From assembly GCA_963666465.1 (NCBI GenBank), contig OY762824.1:1612001-1676000 (forward strand): a DNA stretch of 64,000 bases. Direction: 5' to 3'. The notes below the pieces were generated by a model, which worked only from the letters and a program-made list of their open reading frames with translations, had not been told where the DNA came from and ran no database searches. This document shows positions 26,818 through 35,611 of this stretch, piece by piece. The stretch's first letter is position 1; the number at the start of each line of letters is the position of its first letter. A program made the position numbers and the translations under genes. The DNA is from VXYL01 sp963666465 (GTDB lineage Bacteria > Pseudomonadota > Gammaproteobacteria > Pseudomonadales > Azotimanducaceae).

Positions 26818-29214
26818 TCAACGCGGCGGCTTGTCCACGATCACCCCTGCCTGCTCGAGTTCCGCAATGCGACGCTCGTCGTAGCCAAGCCACTGCGACA
26901 GCACCGCAGCGTTGTCCTGGCCGAGGGTTGGACACGGGCGCCAGTCTTCGCTGCCGACGCCGGCCATGTGGATGGGGCTGCCGGGCATGGGGGTTGGGCC
27001 TGGCTCCAGCGGCACGAAGAAGCCGCGGTGCTGCACTTGAGGATCGGCGGTCATGTCGGAAGTGGTGTTGATCGGTCCAGACGCGACTCCGGCCGCCTGC
27101 AACTCGATGGCCGCCGTTCCCTTGTCGCGGATGACGGTCCATGCCCCGATGGCGCGGTCGATGGCGGCGTGGTGGTGGCGGCGTGCGTCCAGGTCCCAGT
27201 CGGGATCGAGTGCATCGCCGAGCAGCGCGCACAGCGCGCGCCAGTCCTCGGCGTTGCGACAGCCGAGCGCGAGCCAGTTGTCCTCCCCCGCACAGCGATA
27301 GACCCCATGCGGCGCCATCTGCGGATGTCGATTGCCCATGCGGGCAGGTGTGCCGCCAAGCTGACGCTCGACAAGCCAAGTCCCGCACAGCGCCACGCCG
27401 CCCTCGTGCAGCGCGAGCTCCACGAACGCTCCCTTGCCCGTCCGTTGGCGACGGCGCAACGCCGTCATCACGGCAGCAGCAGCGTTGACCGCCGTGATGG
27501 CGTCCATGAGCGCCATGGCGGTGTTGCGCGGCTCGTCCGGGCCATAGCCCATGACGGTGGTAAGCCCCGACATCGGCTCCACACTGGGCCCGAACGCCAC
27601 TCGATCGCGCCAAGGGCCACTCCGGCCGTAGCCAGGCGCCGTGACGCATATGAGCCGTGGATTGGCATCGTGCAGGCGTTCGTGATCGAGCCCCAATGCC
27701 GGCATGGCGCGAGCGCTGAAGTTCTCGATCACCACGTCGGCCACGGCCACCAGTTCAAGGAAGGTCTCGCGCCCCGCTTCGGTCTTGAGGTCCAACGCCA
27801 GGCTGCGCTTGTTGCGTTGCAGCTTGACGAATACCGCATTCGCATTCCACGGCTCGTCGCCCGGCTCGCCGCCGATCCAGCCGCCGATGGGCGTGCCGCG
27901 GTACTCGCGAGGGCCGCGACCCATCGGGCGTTCGATCTTCACAACCGCCGCACCCAGGTCCGCGAGGAAGCGGGTGGCCAAGGGGCCAGCCCAGACATGG
28001 GTGAGGTCGAGGATACGAACCCCGTTCAAGGGGCCGCGACACAGCCCGTCGCCCTCGGTGCCTGCATCAGCGCGACCGCCGGCAAGTGTGGTGTTGCCGA
28101 CGCGGCGGGAAGGCGGTTGCACGGCATCCCGCGTCGCGCTTTGCCGGTCGCGCCGAGCCACTTCCGCGCGCGCCATCGGCGACGCAAGCCGTCGCACCGG
28201 ATTGGCCTCGCCGTGCACCACCCAGCCGGGCCGCGGCGAGAGAACCTGCCGCTCTCCGTCCGTCACCCTTTGCCATGCGTCCCGCTCACGCAAATGCTCA
28301 TTCGCCAGCACCTCGTCGAAGTCCAGCACCACGCCCAGCGGAAAGCGATACTCGTTGGCTCGCCCCAGCATCTCCTCCCGCGTCAGAGGCAGCACGGCCT
28401 GGGCGATGATGGCGTGCAGGACGTCGCGGTTCTGCATCCGCAAGTCGTTGCTGGTGAAGCGTTCATCCAGCACCAGTTCCGGCATTCCCAAGCCGGTGGC
28501 GAACGCATCCCAGAAGCCCGGCACGATGTTGATGTACATCCAGCCATCGGCGCAGCGAAACATGTTGGTGGGCGGCACGCTCCAGAAGTCATTGCCGTGC
28601 CGTGACCGAATGCGCCCGGCGCAGTGCCACATCACCGTGGTGAACTGGCTGAGCGCCATCACCGTCTCCATCATGCCGACGTCGATGGCATTGCGCTCGC
28701 CAGCCAAGCGGCAAGCGTTCGCCGCCGTGAAGGCAAGCCCGCCAGCCTGAAACTCCACGTAGTGCCCCGGCAACGAAAGCGGCGCTCGGCCGGGGTCGCC
28801 CATCAGATTGGTATAGCCCCCCATCGCCAGAAGGGTGTGCGGCGTCGCCCGCCAGTTGCACTTCGGCCCCGTGCGCCCAAACGGCGTGATGGCCACCTTC
28901 ACCGGCGCCGCCCACTCGTCAAGCCCCAGCGCCGTCACCGCGTCGGCGGATTCCCCTTCCACCACCACCACGTCGGCATCGGCAGCAAGCTCGGCGAGAC
29001 GAGCCAAACCCTCCTCCCCTTCCTCACCAACCTCACGACGCTTGTCCGCATGCAGAAAGAGATCAAGCGCGCGATCACCCGTCCAGGCAGGCACCCGCCC
29101 CCGCTCAAGACGCACCACCTCACACCCCGCCTGAGCAAAAAGACGACCGCAAAACCCAGCCGAATGACCACCAACCTCAAGAACCCGATCCAAGAAACAC
29201 CCACAAGCCACCAA
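26818..29214 (-). CDS. Fused double CaiB/BaiF (class III) CoA-transferase
   Basis: 798 residues containing two full class III CoA-transferase units. The first (about 1-360) starts DRVLEVGGHSAGFCGRLFAQ and has DVGMMETVMALSQF, with the conserved Asp where the acyl-enzyme intermediate forms. The second (about 405-795) starts GVRILDLTHVWAGPLATRFL and has the normal PGYGRSGPWRDR and GNRHPQMAPHGVY motifs, but FVELALHEGG with Glu in place of the catalytic Asp. Such proteins move CoA between acids; single-domain members form interlocked dimers, so the fusion may act as a pseudo-dimer. TTG 29214 or GTG 29211 is the start. An Arg-rich linker joins the halves. Confidence 0.85.
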   Translation of the reverse strand: MVACGCFLDRVLEVGGHSAGFCGRLFAQAGCEVVRLERGRVPAWTGDRALDLFLHADKRREVGEEGEEGLARLAELAADADVVVVEGESADAVTALGLDEWAAPVKVAITPFGRTGPKCNWRATPHTLLAMGGYTNLMGDPGRAPLSLPGHYVEFQAGGLAFTAANACRLAGERNAIDVGMMETVMALSQFTTVMWHCAGRIRSRHGNDFWSVPPTNMFRCADGWMYINIVPGFWDAFATGLGMPELVLDERFTSNDLRMQNRDVLHAIIAQAVLPLTREEMLGRANEYRFPLGVVLDFDEVLANEHLRERDAWQRVTDGERQVLSPRPGWVVHGEANPVRRLASPMARAEVARRDRQSATRDAVQPPSRRVGNTTLAGGRADAGTEGDGLCRGPLNGVRILDLTHVWAGPLATRFLADLGAAVVKIERPMGRGPREYRGTPIGGWIGGEPGDEPWNANAVFVKLQRNKRSLALDLKTEAGRETFLELVAVADVVIENFSARAMPALGLDHERLHDANPRLICVTAPGYGRSGPWRDRVAFGPSVEPMSGLTTVMGYGPDEPRNTAMALMDAITAVNAAAAVMTALRRRQRTGKGAFVELALHEGGVALCGTWLVERQLGGTPARMGNRHPQMAPHGVYRCAGEDNWLALGCRNAEDWRALCALLGDALDPDWDLDARRHHHAAIDRAIGAWTVIRDKGTAAIELQAAGVASGPINTTSDMTADPQVQHRGFFVPLEPGPTPMPGSPIHMAGVGSEDWRPCPTLGQDNAAVLSQWLGYDERRIAELEQAGVIVDKPPR

Positions 29215-29265
29215 CGAAGCGCGGCATCATAAGACGGTTTGCCCGTCCCTCCGGGTGGCGCGCAG

Positions 29266-29416
29266 GCAGCGGGCCGCGCGCGGATGGACGCATGTCCTCC
29301 CTCTGGTCGCCGAGAAGCGCCCGTCGGCAGCGGGCCGCGCGCGGATGGACGCATGCCTCGGCGTCGCCGCACGATCCCACCACGAGCCCAACAGGCCGCG
29401 CGCGGGTGGACGCATG
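29266..29416. CRISPR. Candidate mini-array, three 29-bp repeats with 32-bp spacers (type I-E-like)
   Basis: Repeats at 29266-29294, 29327-29355 and 29388-29416 are spaced exactly 61 bp apart. The first two are identical (extending one base further 5'); the third matches 25 of 29. Each contains the palindrome CCGCGCGCGG followed by (A/G)TGGACGCATG, which recalls type I-E repeats (GC-rich stem followed by GATGAACC-like tail). The two 32-bp spacers are unrelated to each other. Only three copies, no leader and no I-E cas genes here, so a dispersed repeat remains possible. Confidence 0.4.
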
Positions 29417-29683
29417 CATTGTTTCCACTGCGCCAAGGGGGGCACGAAGGGCCCTTCCGTAGGGACGCAAGCGTTGTGCGGTGCAGACGATGTTGCGCGC
29501 ACGCTTTCGGCCCGCTACTGCAAGGATGGGTCAGAGATTCATCCGCCAAGATGGTCTGCGCCCACGCAGGTTTGTGATGTGTCCGTTGGGGGTTCCCATC
29601 GGGCTTCATGACGACGAGGGCGTCCTGCGGAGCAAGTCCGCTGTAGCTGTGGAGAGAGACGTCACGGACCAACTGCCGGCGGC

Positions 29684-29796
29684 GGGCTCAAGCGCTCCGA
29701 GCTCCCACGCGCCCGCTCCTGGCACAACGGCGGCCGTCGTCGGCGTCATCACTCTGGTGGGCTCAAGCGCTCCGAGCTCCCACCCGCCCGCTCCTG
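29684..29796 (-). repeat. 38-bp direct duplication (one mismatch) flanking a 37-bp insert (spacer-like unit 3)
   Basis: Positions 29684-29721 and 29759-29796 match at 37 of 38 positions. The 37 bp between them (29722-29758) are unique. On the minus strand the unit begins CAGGAGCGGG and has TTGAGC at unit positions 31-36, exactly where the array repeat also has TTGAGC. It lies 450 bp upstream of the cas operon in non-coding DNA. The geometry again equals one repeat-spacer-repeat step. Confidence 0.55.
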
Positions 29797-30240
29797 TCAC
29801 CGCTCTTGCCGCTCAGGCATCGAGGCTAACGCCCCGCAACTGTCGCCTGCGGCTCCGCTCGCGGCCCAGCCCCACCGGCCCACGCGCCCGCGCCGTCCTA
29901 CGGCAGCCTCCTAGGCTGCCTAGCCCACACCGTGCTAGGGTTTCGCCGCATTGGGTGCCATGCCTTCGAGAAGGATCGCCGCCAATCGCGTCGCCTCCAA
30001 CGTAGGGATCAGATAGGGGCCCCGCCATGCGAGACTCGCATCGGCGCGAATCGGTCACGCCCTTCGGGGCGAAGGAGCTGGTGCCTGCAGGTACGCAGGG
30101 GATCGTCGGCCTGGACGAACCTCAAGCAATCGAGCCGGAGCCAGGTCTGACGAGCAGGCGGATTCGGACATTGCGGCGGACAGCCGGGAGCATCGGCGCT
30201 TCCGGCTGCTCTCCTCACCCCAAGTTGGAGACAGACAAGA

Positions 30241-31440
30241 ATGACTCGCACGATCACACTGGAGGCGCTGCTGGGCGGCTGCCGCGACGACTCCTTCGAC
30301 GATGGCATCCGCATCGACACGGAGCTGGTGCCTATCGGCGGCCCTGGCGGGCCCGTCAAGCCTGCGGTGTACGAGGGCGGGAAGTACCAGGAAGACCGCC
30401 GGTGGGCTGCCCCCGACGATGAGCAACCGACGCCGGTCATCGTCATCGACAACGTGCCATCCCAGGCGAACCGGCTGGAGGACGCCCTGCGGAGGAACCG
30501 CGACGTGTTGTCCATTCCCGAACTCGTGCTGGATCTTTCCGGCTTGACCCATCTCCCGGCCCATTTGCCGAGGCGACTGTCGAGCTTCCAGTTTCCTCAC
30601 CGCAACGCCGATGCGTACCTGAGGGACGCGTTGCTCGACGGCCAAGACTTCATGAGGACGGAGCTCGGTAAGGCCATCTTCGGGGCGACGGCGCAGACAT
30701 GCGGTCCGCTGATGGCCTGGTTCCCACAAGCGCTTCTTTACGGATTCTGGCAATCCCATCTCGGCAAGAAACGACAGAACACCAAGCACGCGCGGGCCTG
30801 GGTGTCGGAGATCGTGGGGTGGCGTCCGGCTTCGACGGAGACCCGCACGTCTGGGTTGAAGGGCGACCCGCTGAACTTGAGCACGGACGAGGCCGTGCGT
30901 TCCAATCCGAGCGATCGGACTGCATGGGATTTGGACAAGGGTGTCAGCATCCCTGATGGCAAGAAGGACAAGCTCTCCGAGATGGGCCATGGTCAGGTTC
31001 TGTTCATGGGCGACAAGGCGGCTGCCGCTGCCGTCTCCTTTGCCCGCGTTACTCAACGCGCGACGGTTTCTTTCGCCCAGTTGCGACGCGTAGGCCTCGG
31101 CGATGGTGCTCCGAACGAAGCGGATGCCGCCGCCCGAGCGCTCTTGGTCGCCTTGGGGCTGCACGCCCACCAGCTTGCCTTCGGTCGTGGATTCGCGTTG
31201 CGTTCGGGGGCGGAACTGCGGCCGAACGAGAACGCAGCGACCTGGCTCAGCATGGATGGCGACGAGCCGTGCGAACTCGGCGACGCCGGGTCGACTGCCG
31301 CCCTCCTGCAATCCGCCAGGGCCCATGCCGAGTCCGTCGGCGTGCCGCTCGATGGTTGGGGAGTCCCGGCCACGGTGTTGACGCCAAAAGAGAACCTGAG
31401 CAAGGCCATCCGCGCCACGTGGCCGGAGATGGACGACTGA
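30241..31440 (+). CDS. csb1: Type I-G (I-U) CRISPR protein Csb1, Cas7 group
   Basis: 399 residues matching the GSU0053/Csb1 family, the Cas7 backbone subunit of type I-G Cascade that polymerises along the crRNA. Characteristic segments are TPVIVIDNVPSQANRLEDAL, VLDLSGLTHLPAHLPRRLSS (numerous short conserved patches), HRNADAYLRDALLDG and LTPKENLSKAIRATWPEM. The start ATG 30241 follows GGAGACAGACAAGA. It is the first gene of the cas operon. Its stop overlaps the csb2 start (TGATG), implying translational coupling. Assignment is from family recall plus the neighbouring signature genes. Confidence 0.85.
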   Translation: MTRTITLEALLGGCRDDSFDDGIRIDTELVPIGGPGGPVKPAVYEGGKYQEDRRWAAPDDEQPTPVIVIDNVPSQANRLEDALRRNRDVLSIPELVLDLSGLTHLPAHLPRRLSSFQFPHRNADAYLRDALLDGQDFMRTELGKAIFGATAQTCGPLMAWFPQALLYGFWQSHLGKKRQNTKHARAWVSEIVGWRPASTETRTSGLKGDPLNLSTDEAVRSNPSDRTAWDLDKGVSIPDGKKDKLSEMGHGQVLFMGDKAAAAAVSFARVTQRATVSFAQLRRVGLGDGAPNEADAAARALLVALGLHAHQLAFGRGFALRSGAELRPNENAATWLSMDGDEPCELGDAGSTAALLQSARAHAESVGVPLDGWGVPATVLTPKENLSKAIRATWPEMDD

Positions 31441-32855
31441 TGCTGGCGGTCTCCGTCGAGTTCCTGCTCGGCACGTTTCGCGGCGACCCGGACGGCACGG
31501 CCAACACGGGGCTACTGTCCAACGGCGAGTGGCCACCTACTCCGGCCAGACTGTTCGCCGCCTTCGTCGCCGCGGATGGCACCAGGCAAGAGTCTCGCGT
31601 AACTGACGGCAGTGAACTGCTTTGGCTGGAAGGGCTACCGCCCCCCATCATCCACGCCCACCCGCACCCTCATCACCAACCACTCCGGCAACGGTATGTG
31701 GTGAGGGCCGAAACGCGCCCGGCCAAGAATACGCATCAGGAATACGTCGGGCGCTCCGGGACGGTTAATCGGCCGGGCGTGCGAGTGGCGCTCCGCGACC
31801 CCAGCGTCGTCTATCGCTGGGACGTCACCGCGCCTGCGGATATTCTCCTGTCGCTACGGCGTCGGGCCGCACGAATCGGCTACCTGGGTGCTGCCGACTC
31901 GCCGGTACGCGTACGCGTGATGAGTGGCGCTGCCGCGGCGCTGTCGCCGGGAACGGCGTTTGTGCCCGACGACGCGGGGGATGTGGTCTTGGGCGTGCCC
32001 CAGCGCGGGGATGTCCAAGTCCTTGACCGCATGTATGACCAGTGGCGCGTACGCGGCGCTTCGGTGACCCGATTACAGTTTCCCGCACTGCGTCACGACA
32101 TGGCCTACCGTTCTCCGGCGCTGGCGACCGGGCCGGATGCCGGCGAAGTAGTGGCTTGGCTGCGTTTGGGAACGGCCGTCTCGGGCCGTCGCGTAACCGC
32201 TCTGACGACCTTGTTCAAGGAGGCGGTTCTGAGCCGTCACCAGCGGATCCATGGCGATCCTCCCGCCATCCTGCATGGTCACGGCTTCTCCGAACGAGGC
32301 TACGAGATTGCCCGTTACCTGGCGCTTCCGGACATCGGGTATCGGCACTCTCGCGGACGCATACACGGACTCGCGCTGTGGTTGCCGGCGGGGTCCGGCG
32401 GCGTGACACGGCAGAAGGCGCGCGACGCGGCGCATGCCATCCGACGCCTCGCGGGAAACGGTATCGACGTCACCGTCGCCCCACGGGGGGATGGAGCGAG
32501 GCCGGTGGCTGCCAATCCAACGCGATGGTTGCGAAGCTCGCGCCGTTGGGTTACGGCGTTCCCGGCCGTGCACGAGCGGCACCACCCGCTCGACCTCGCC
32601 GAAGTGGCGCGCTGGTGCGTCCACGCGGGTCTGCCCGACCCGGTCGCCTTTCGCTCGGCGCGGCACGCCCTGGTTTCGGGCGCGGTCGACCTCGCGCCCG
32701 TTGAAGTGAACCGGCCTGGCCGGCCGGGGCTGCCCTACTCGCACGTCGAACTGCTGTTCGCCGAACCCGTCGCGGGTCCCGTGGTCATCGGAGCGGCGCG
32801 TCAGCGCGGCTTCGGTCTCTGCGTTCCGATGGACCGACAGGAGGGCATCCGGTGA
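31440..32855 (+). CDS. csb2: Type I-G (I-U) CRISPR protein Csb2, Cas5-Cas6 fusion (GSU0054 family)
   Basis: 471 residues. The N-terminal part, MLAVSVEFLLGTFRG and WPPTPARLFAAFVAA, is the RAMP-type Cas5 module of the GSU0054 family, the signature protein of type I-G. The C-terminal half (such as LPDIGYRHSRGRIHGLALW and GAARQRGFGLCVP) carries the Cas6-like module with the glycine-rich GxxRxxGFGL loop. The protein is expected to cap the 5' handle and to process pre-crRNA. ATG 31440 overlaps the csb1 stop, and its own stop overlaps the cas3 GTG. The frame is open further upstream (from 31269) but that part is antisense-like sequence inside csb1. Confidence 0.85.
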   Translation: MLAVSVEFLLGTFRGDPDGTANTGLLSNGEWPPTPARLFAAFVAADGTRQESRVTDGSELLWLEGLPPPIIHAHPHPHHQPLRQRYVVRAETRPAKNTHQEYVGRSGTVNRPGVRVALRDPSVVYRWDVTAPADILLSLRRRAARIGYLGAADSPVRVRVMSGAAAALSPGTAFVPDDAGDVVLGVPQRGDVQVLDRMYDQWRVRGASVTRLQFPALRHDMAYRSPALATGPDAGEVVAWLRLGTAVSGRRVTALTTLFKEAVLSRHQRIHGDPPAILHGHGFSERGYEIARYLALPDIGYRHSRGRIHGLALWLPAGSGGVTRQKARDAAHAIRRLAGNGIDVTVAPRGDGARPVAANPTRWLRSSRRWVTAFPAVHERHHPLDLAEVARWCVHAGLPDPVAFRSARHALVSGAVDLAPVEVNRPGRPGLPYSHVELLFAEPVAGPVVIGAARQRGFGLCVPMDRQEGIR

Positions 32856-35611
32856 CGGAACCGATGCCCGCCTTCCACGAGTTCTACCGGGCAGTAAACA
32901 ACGATCGCGATCCCTTTCCATGGCAAGCACGCCTTGCCGAACAAGTTGCCGCGGACGAACGGTGGCCGCGCGAGATCGGGGTGCCCACCGGCCTCGGCAA
33001 GACGGCGTGCCTCGAGATCGCTGTCTGGTGGTTGGCGTCACAGGCGGACCGGCCCCCGGCCGAGCGCACTGCCCCCACTCGAGTCTGGTGGGTCGTCAAT
33101 AGGCGTCTCCTGGTGGACTCGACGGCCGAACACGCGAGGACCATGGCCGAGTCGCTCCGTGGGTCCGGATCAAGGGGTGGAGGAGGCCGGGATCGGTCCG
33201 TTTTGGGCAGAGTGGCCGACCGTCTGCGAGCACTGTCCGCCGATCGGGATGCGCCCCCGCTCGAAGTGATTTCGCTACGCGGGGGGATCGCCTCGCGCAC
33301 TCCGACCGACCCGTCGCGCCCCACGGTGGTGCTTTGTACGTTGCCGATGTACGGCTCTCGGCTGCTCTTTCGGGGCTATGGATCGAATCTCCGGGCCGTT
33401 GACGCGGCCATGGCCGGCGTCGACAGCCTCGTGCTGCTCGACGAGGCGCATCTCGCACCGCACCTCCGTTCGCTCGTGGGAGCGCTCACCGACTGCACAC
33501 CGGACGCACGGTCGATCTTCCCGGGTCTCCGTGCCGGGCCGGCGGTGGTGGCGTTGACCGCCACGGGCGATGTCGATGAGCCAGGTCGGTTCGGTCTCAA
33601 CGACGCGGACGAGCGCCACCCCGTCGTTCGAGCACGGCTCGACGCCAGAAAAGCGACAAGTCTGCGCATCGAGGAGAAAGGGGAGACGGCAAGGCACCTT
33701 GCGCAGGCGACCCTGGACCTGATGAAGGAGACCAGCGACCCAAGCTCGTTCCTTGTGTTCGCCAACAGTCCCAAGACCGCGCGCGACGTCTTTCGGCGCC
33801 TGCAGAAGCGGATGGAGGGCCGCGCATCGAAGCCGGAGTTGATCCTCCTGACCGGTCTCACACGTGAGCGGGAGGCCGAGCGGACCCGCACGGCCGTCCT
33901 CGACCCCCTGACTGGCATGGCCGCGGCGAAAAGCGACACTCCACGAACGCGTGATCTGATCGTGGTTGCCACGCAGACCCTTGAAGTCGGCGCCGACATT
34001 GACGCGGAGTACCTGGTGACGGAGGCCTGCGGCGTGCGCGCCTTGACGCAGCGGCTTGGCCGCCTGAACCGGCTTGGCCGCTTCCCGCATGCGCGCGCCG
34101 CCTATGTCCATGTGCCAGCCCCCGGGAGACGAACTCCGGCCACCTGGCCGGTCTATGGTGAGGAGCCCGCATGTGTGCTGGAGCGGTTGCGGAGTGCCGC
34201 GAGCATTGCCGGAGGTACGGTAAACCTCTCGCCACGGCGAGTGGCCGAAGTCCTCGGGCGGCCGGACGACGATCCCGGACGCGCGCCGGAAGTGCTCCCG
34301 GGCATCCTGTGGGAGTGGGTAAAGACGACGACACCGCCGGAAGGCGAGGCGCCCGTGGAGCCTTACTTCAGCGGCATAGCCGCGCCGCAATATGCCGTTT
34401 CGGTAATCTGGCGAGTCCATGTGCCGGACGCTGGCGAGCGGCTCTGGCCACGGACGACGGACCGAGAGGCGGTGGACGTCCCACTCGCCGAACTCCGCGA
34501 GGCGCTCGGCGGCGAGGAGCCGGTCCACCGCCTTGCGGGTGACGGGGTCACTCTGGAATCTGCGACCAGCGCTGACCTGCGGCCAGGCGATCAAATCGTC
34601 CTGGGGACCGACCGTGGACTGCTCGATCAGTTCGGCTGGGATCGGTCCGCCACCGGCGTCGTCGTGGATGCGTCCCTCGAAGGAAGAGGTCTGCCGTTGG
34701 ACGCTTCTGCGATCGAGCGCCTCTGTGGCCTGTCCGTCGGTCATGCCATCACGAGGGCAATGGGCGACGAGGGCGAAGAGGTCGACGACACCCAGCGGGA
34801 CGAGGCAATCGGGGAGCTACTGGAAGCCATTCGCGGTGTCCAGCTCCCGCCCGGATGGGACGCGCCCGAGTGGCACGAGTTCGCGGGTTCCCTCGAACCC
34901 CGGATCGTGGTGGCGCGGAGGGAGGTGCCGCGGCTCAGGGTTCGGAAGCCGCGCCCGGAGTTACGTATCGGTGAGTTCGATGAGACCTCGCTTGGCGTCA
35001 CGGTGGAACTTGGCCCGCACGGGGACGCGGTGGGCGTGAGGGCCGGGATCGTGGCGGACCGCATCGGGGTGCCAACGAAGGTCCGTGAAGTGGTGGCCCT
35101 CGCGGGGAAACTGCACGACATCGGCAAGGCCGACCCACGCTTCCAGCGCTGGCTCGACCCCGAAGGTAGCGCCGGCGTTCCGATGGCGAAGTCAAGCGCC
35201 CCACGCCACCGTTGGGAGACGATGCGTGCGGACGCGGGATGGCCGCGTGGGGGACGCCATGAGGATCTTTCTGCCCGCCTCGTCCTTGCCTGGCTCGAGG
35301 ATCAGCCTCAATGGGGCGGTGACCTCGAACGTGACCTCCTTGTTCACCTCGTCATCAGCCACCACGGCAAGGGCAGACCTCTCGTGCCGCCGGCGAAGGA
35401 CGGAACGTGCGATACGGTTGCCAGCGTGATCTCGGGGACTCGCGTGGAAGTCGCGGCGGATCTCGCCATCGTCGACTGGGACCAGCCAGGGCGTTTCCGA
35501 CGCCTCAACAGCCACTTCGGGCCTTGGGGCCTCGCCCTTCTCGAGGCGGTCGTGATCCGGTCGGACCACGCCGTGTCGGCGCGGGGCGACGTAGAGCTGG
35601 AGATGCCGTGA
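32852..35611 (+). CDS. cas3: Cas3 helicase-nuclease, type I-G form with C-terminal HD domain
   Basis: 919 residues. The DExH helicase comes first: Walker A GVPTGLGKTA (about 43-52), DEAH box in SLVLLDEAHLAPH (about 197), motif VI region ALTQRLGRLNRLGRF. The HD nuclease lies at the C-terminus, with LAGKLHDIGKADPRFQRWL (HD about 755) and LVISHHGKGRPL. Helicase-then-HD order is characteristic of type I-G/I-U Cas3, the reverse of most type I systems. It would be recruited by target-bound Cascade to unwind and degrade DNA. GTG 32852 overlaps the csb2 stop; the stop overlaps the csb3 GTG. All core motifs appear intact. Confidence 0.9.
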   Translation: MTEPMPAFHEFYRAVNNDRDPFPWQARLAEQVAADERWPREIGVPTGLGKTACLEIAVWWLASQADRPPAERTAPTRVWWVVNRRLLVDSTAEHARTMAESLRGSGSRGGGGRDRSVLGRVADRLRALSADRDAPPLEVISLRGGIASRTPTDPSRPTVVLCTLPMYGSRLLFRGYGSNLRAVDAAMAGVDSLVLLDEAHLAPHLRSLVGALTDCTPDARSIFPGLRAGPAVVALTATGDVDEPGRFGLNDADERHPVVRARLDARKATSLRIEEKGETARHLAQATLDLMKETSDPSSFLVFANSPKTARDVFRRLQKRMEGRASKPELILLTGLTREREAERTRTAVLDPLTGMAAAKSDTPRTRDLIVVATQTLEVGADIDAEYLVTEACGVRALTQRLGRLNRLGRFPHARAAYVHVPAPGRRTPATWPVYGEEPACVLERLRSAASIAGGTVNLSPRRVAEVLGRPDDDPGRAPEVLPGILWEWVKTTTPPEGEAPVEPYFSGIAAPQYAVSVIWRVHVPDAGERLWPRTTDREAVDVPLAELREALGGEEPVHRLAGDGVTLESATSADLRPGDQIVLGTDRGLLDQFGWDRSATGVVVDASLEGRGLPLDASAIERLCGLSVGHAITRAMGDEGEEVDDTQRDEAIGELLEAIRGVQLPPGWDAPEWHEFAGSLEPRIVVARREVPRLRVRKPRPELRIGEFDETSLGVTVELGPHGDAVGVRAGIVADRIGVPTKVREVVALAGKLHDIGKADPRFQRWLDPEGSAGVPMAKSSAPRHRWETMRADAGWPRGGRHEDLSARLVLAWLEDQPQWGGDLERDLLVHLVISHHGKGRPLVPPAKDGTCDTVASVISGTRVEVAADLAIVDWDQPGRFRRLNSHFGPWGLALLEAVVIRSDHAVSARGDVELEMP

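Larger units (their letters stand above)
29215..30240. other. 1-kb region without a supported gene; CRISPR-like and duplicated short units
   Basis: Upstream of the cas operon I find no convincing coding sequence in either strand. Open frames here are short, Arg/Pro-rich and lack ribosome sites. The region carries the three-copy 29/32-bp structure at 29266-29416 and the 38/37/38-bp unit at 29684-29796. The last 100 bp before csb1 should contain the cas operon promoter, but I cannot point to a clear -35/-10 pair. Confidence 0.5.

Noticed and set aside
29227..29672. Minus-strand frames encoding RPSARGPLPA-like repeats
   Set aside because: They come from the 61-bp-period repeat at 29266-29416 rather than from a gene.
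30027..30422. 131-codon frame overlapping the csb1 start
   Set aside because: Overlaps csb1 in another frame, lacks family features and a plausible ribosome site.
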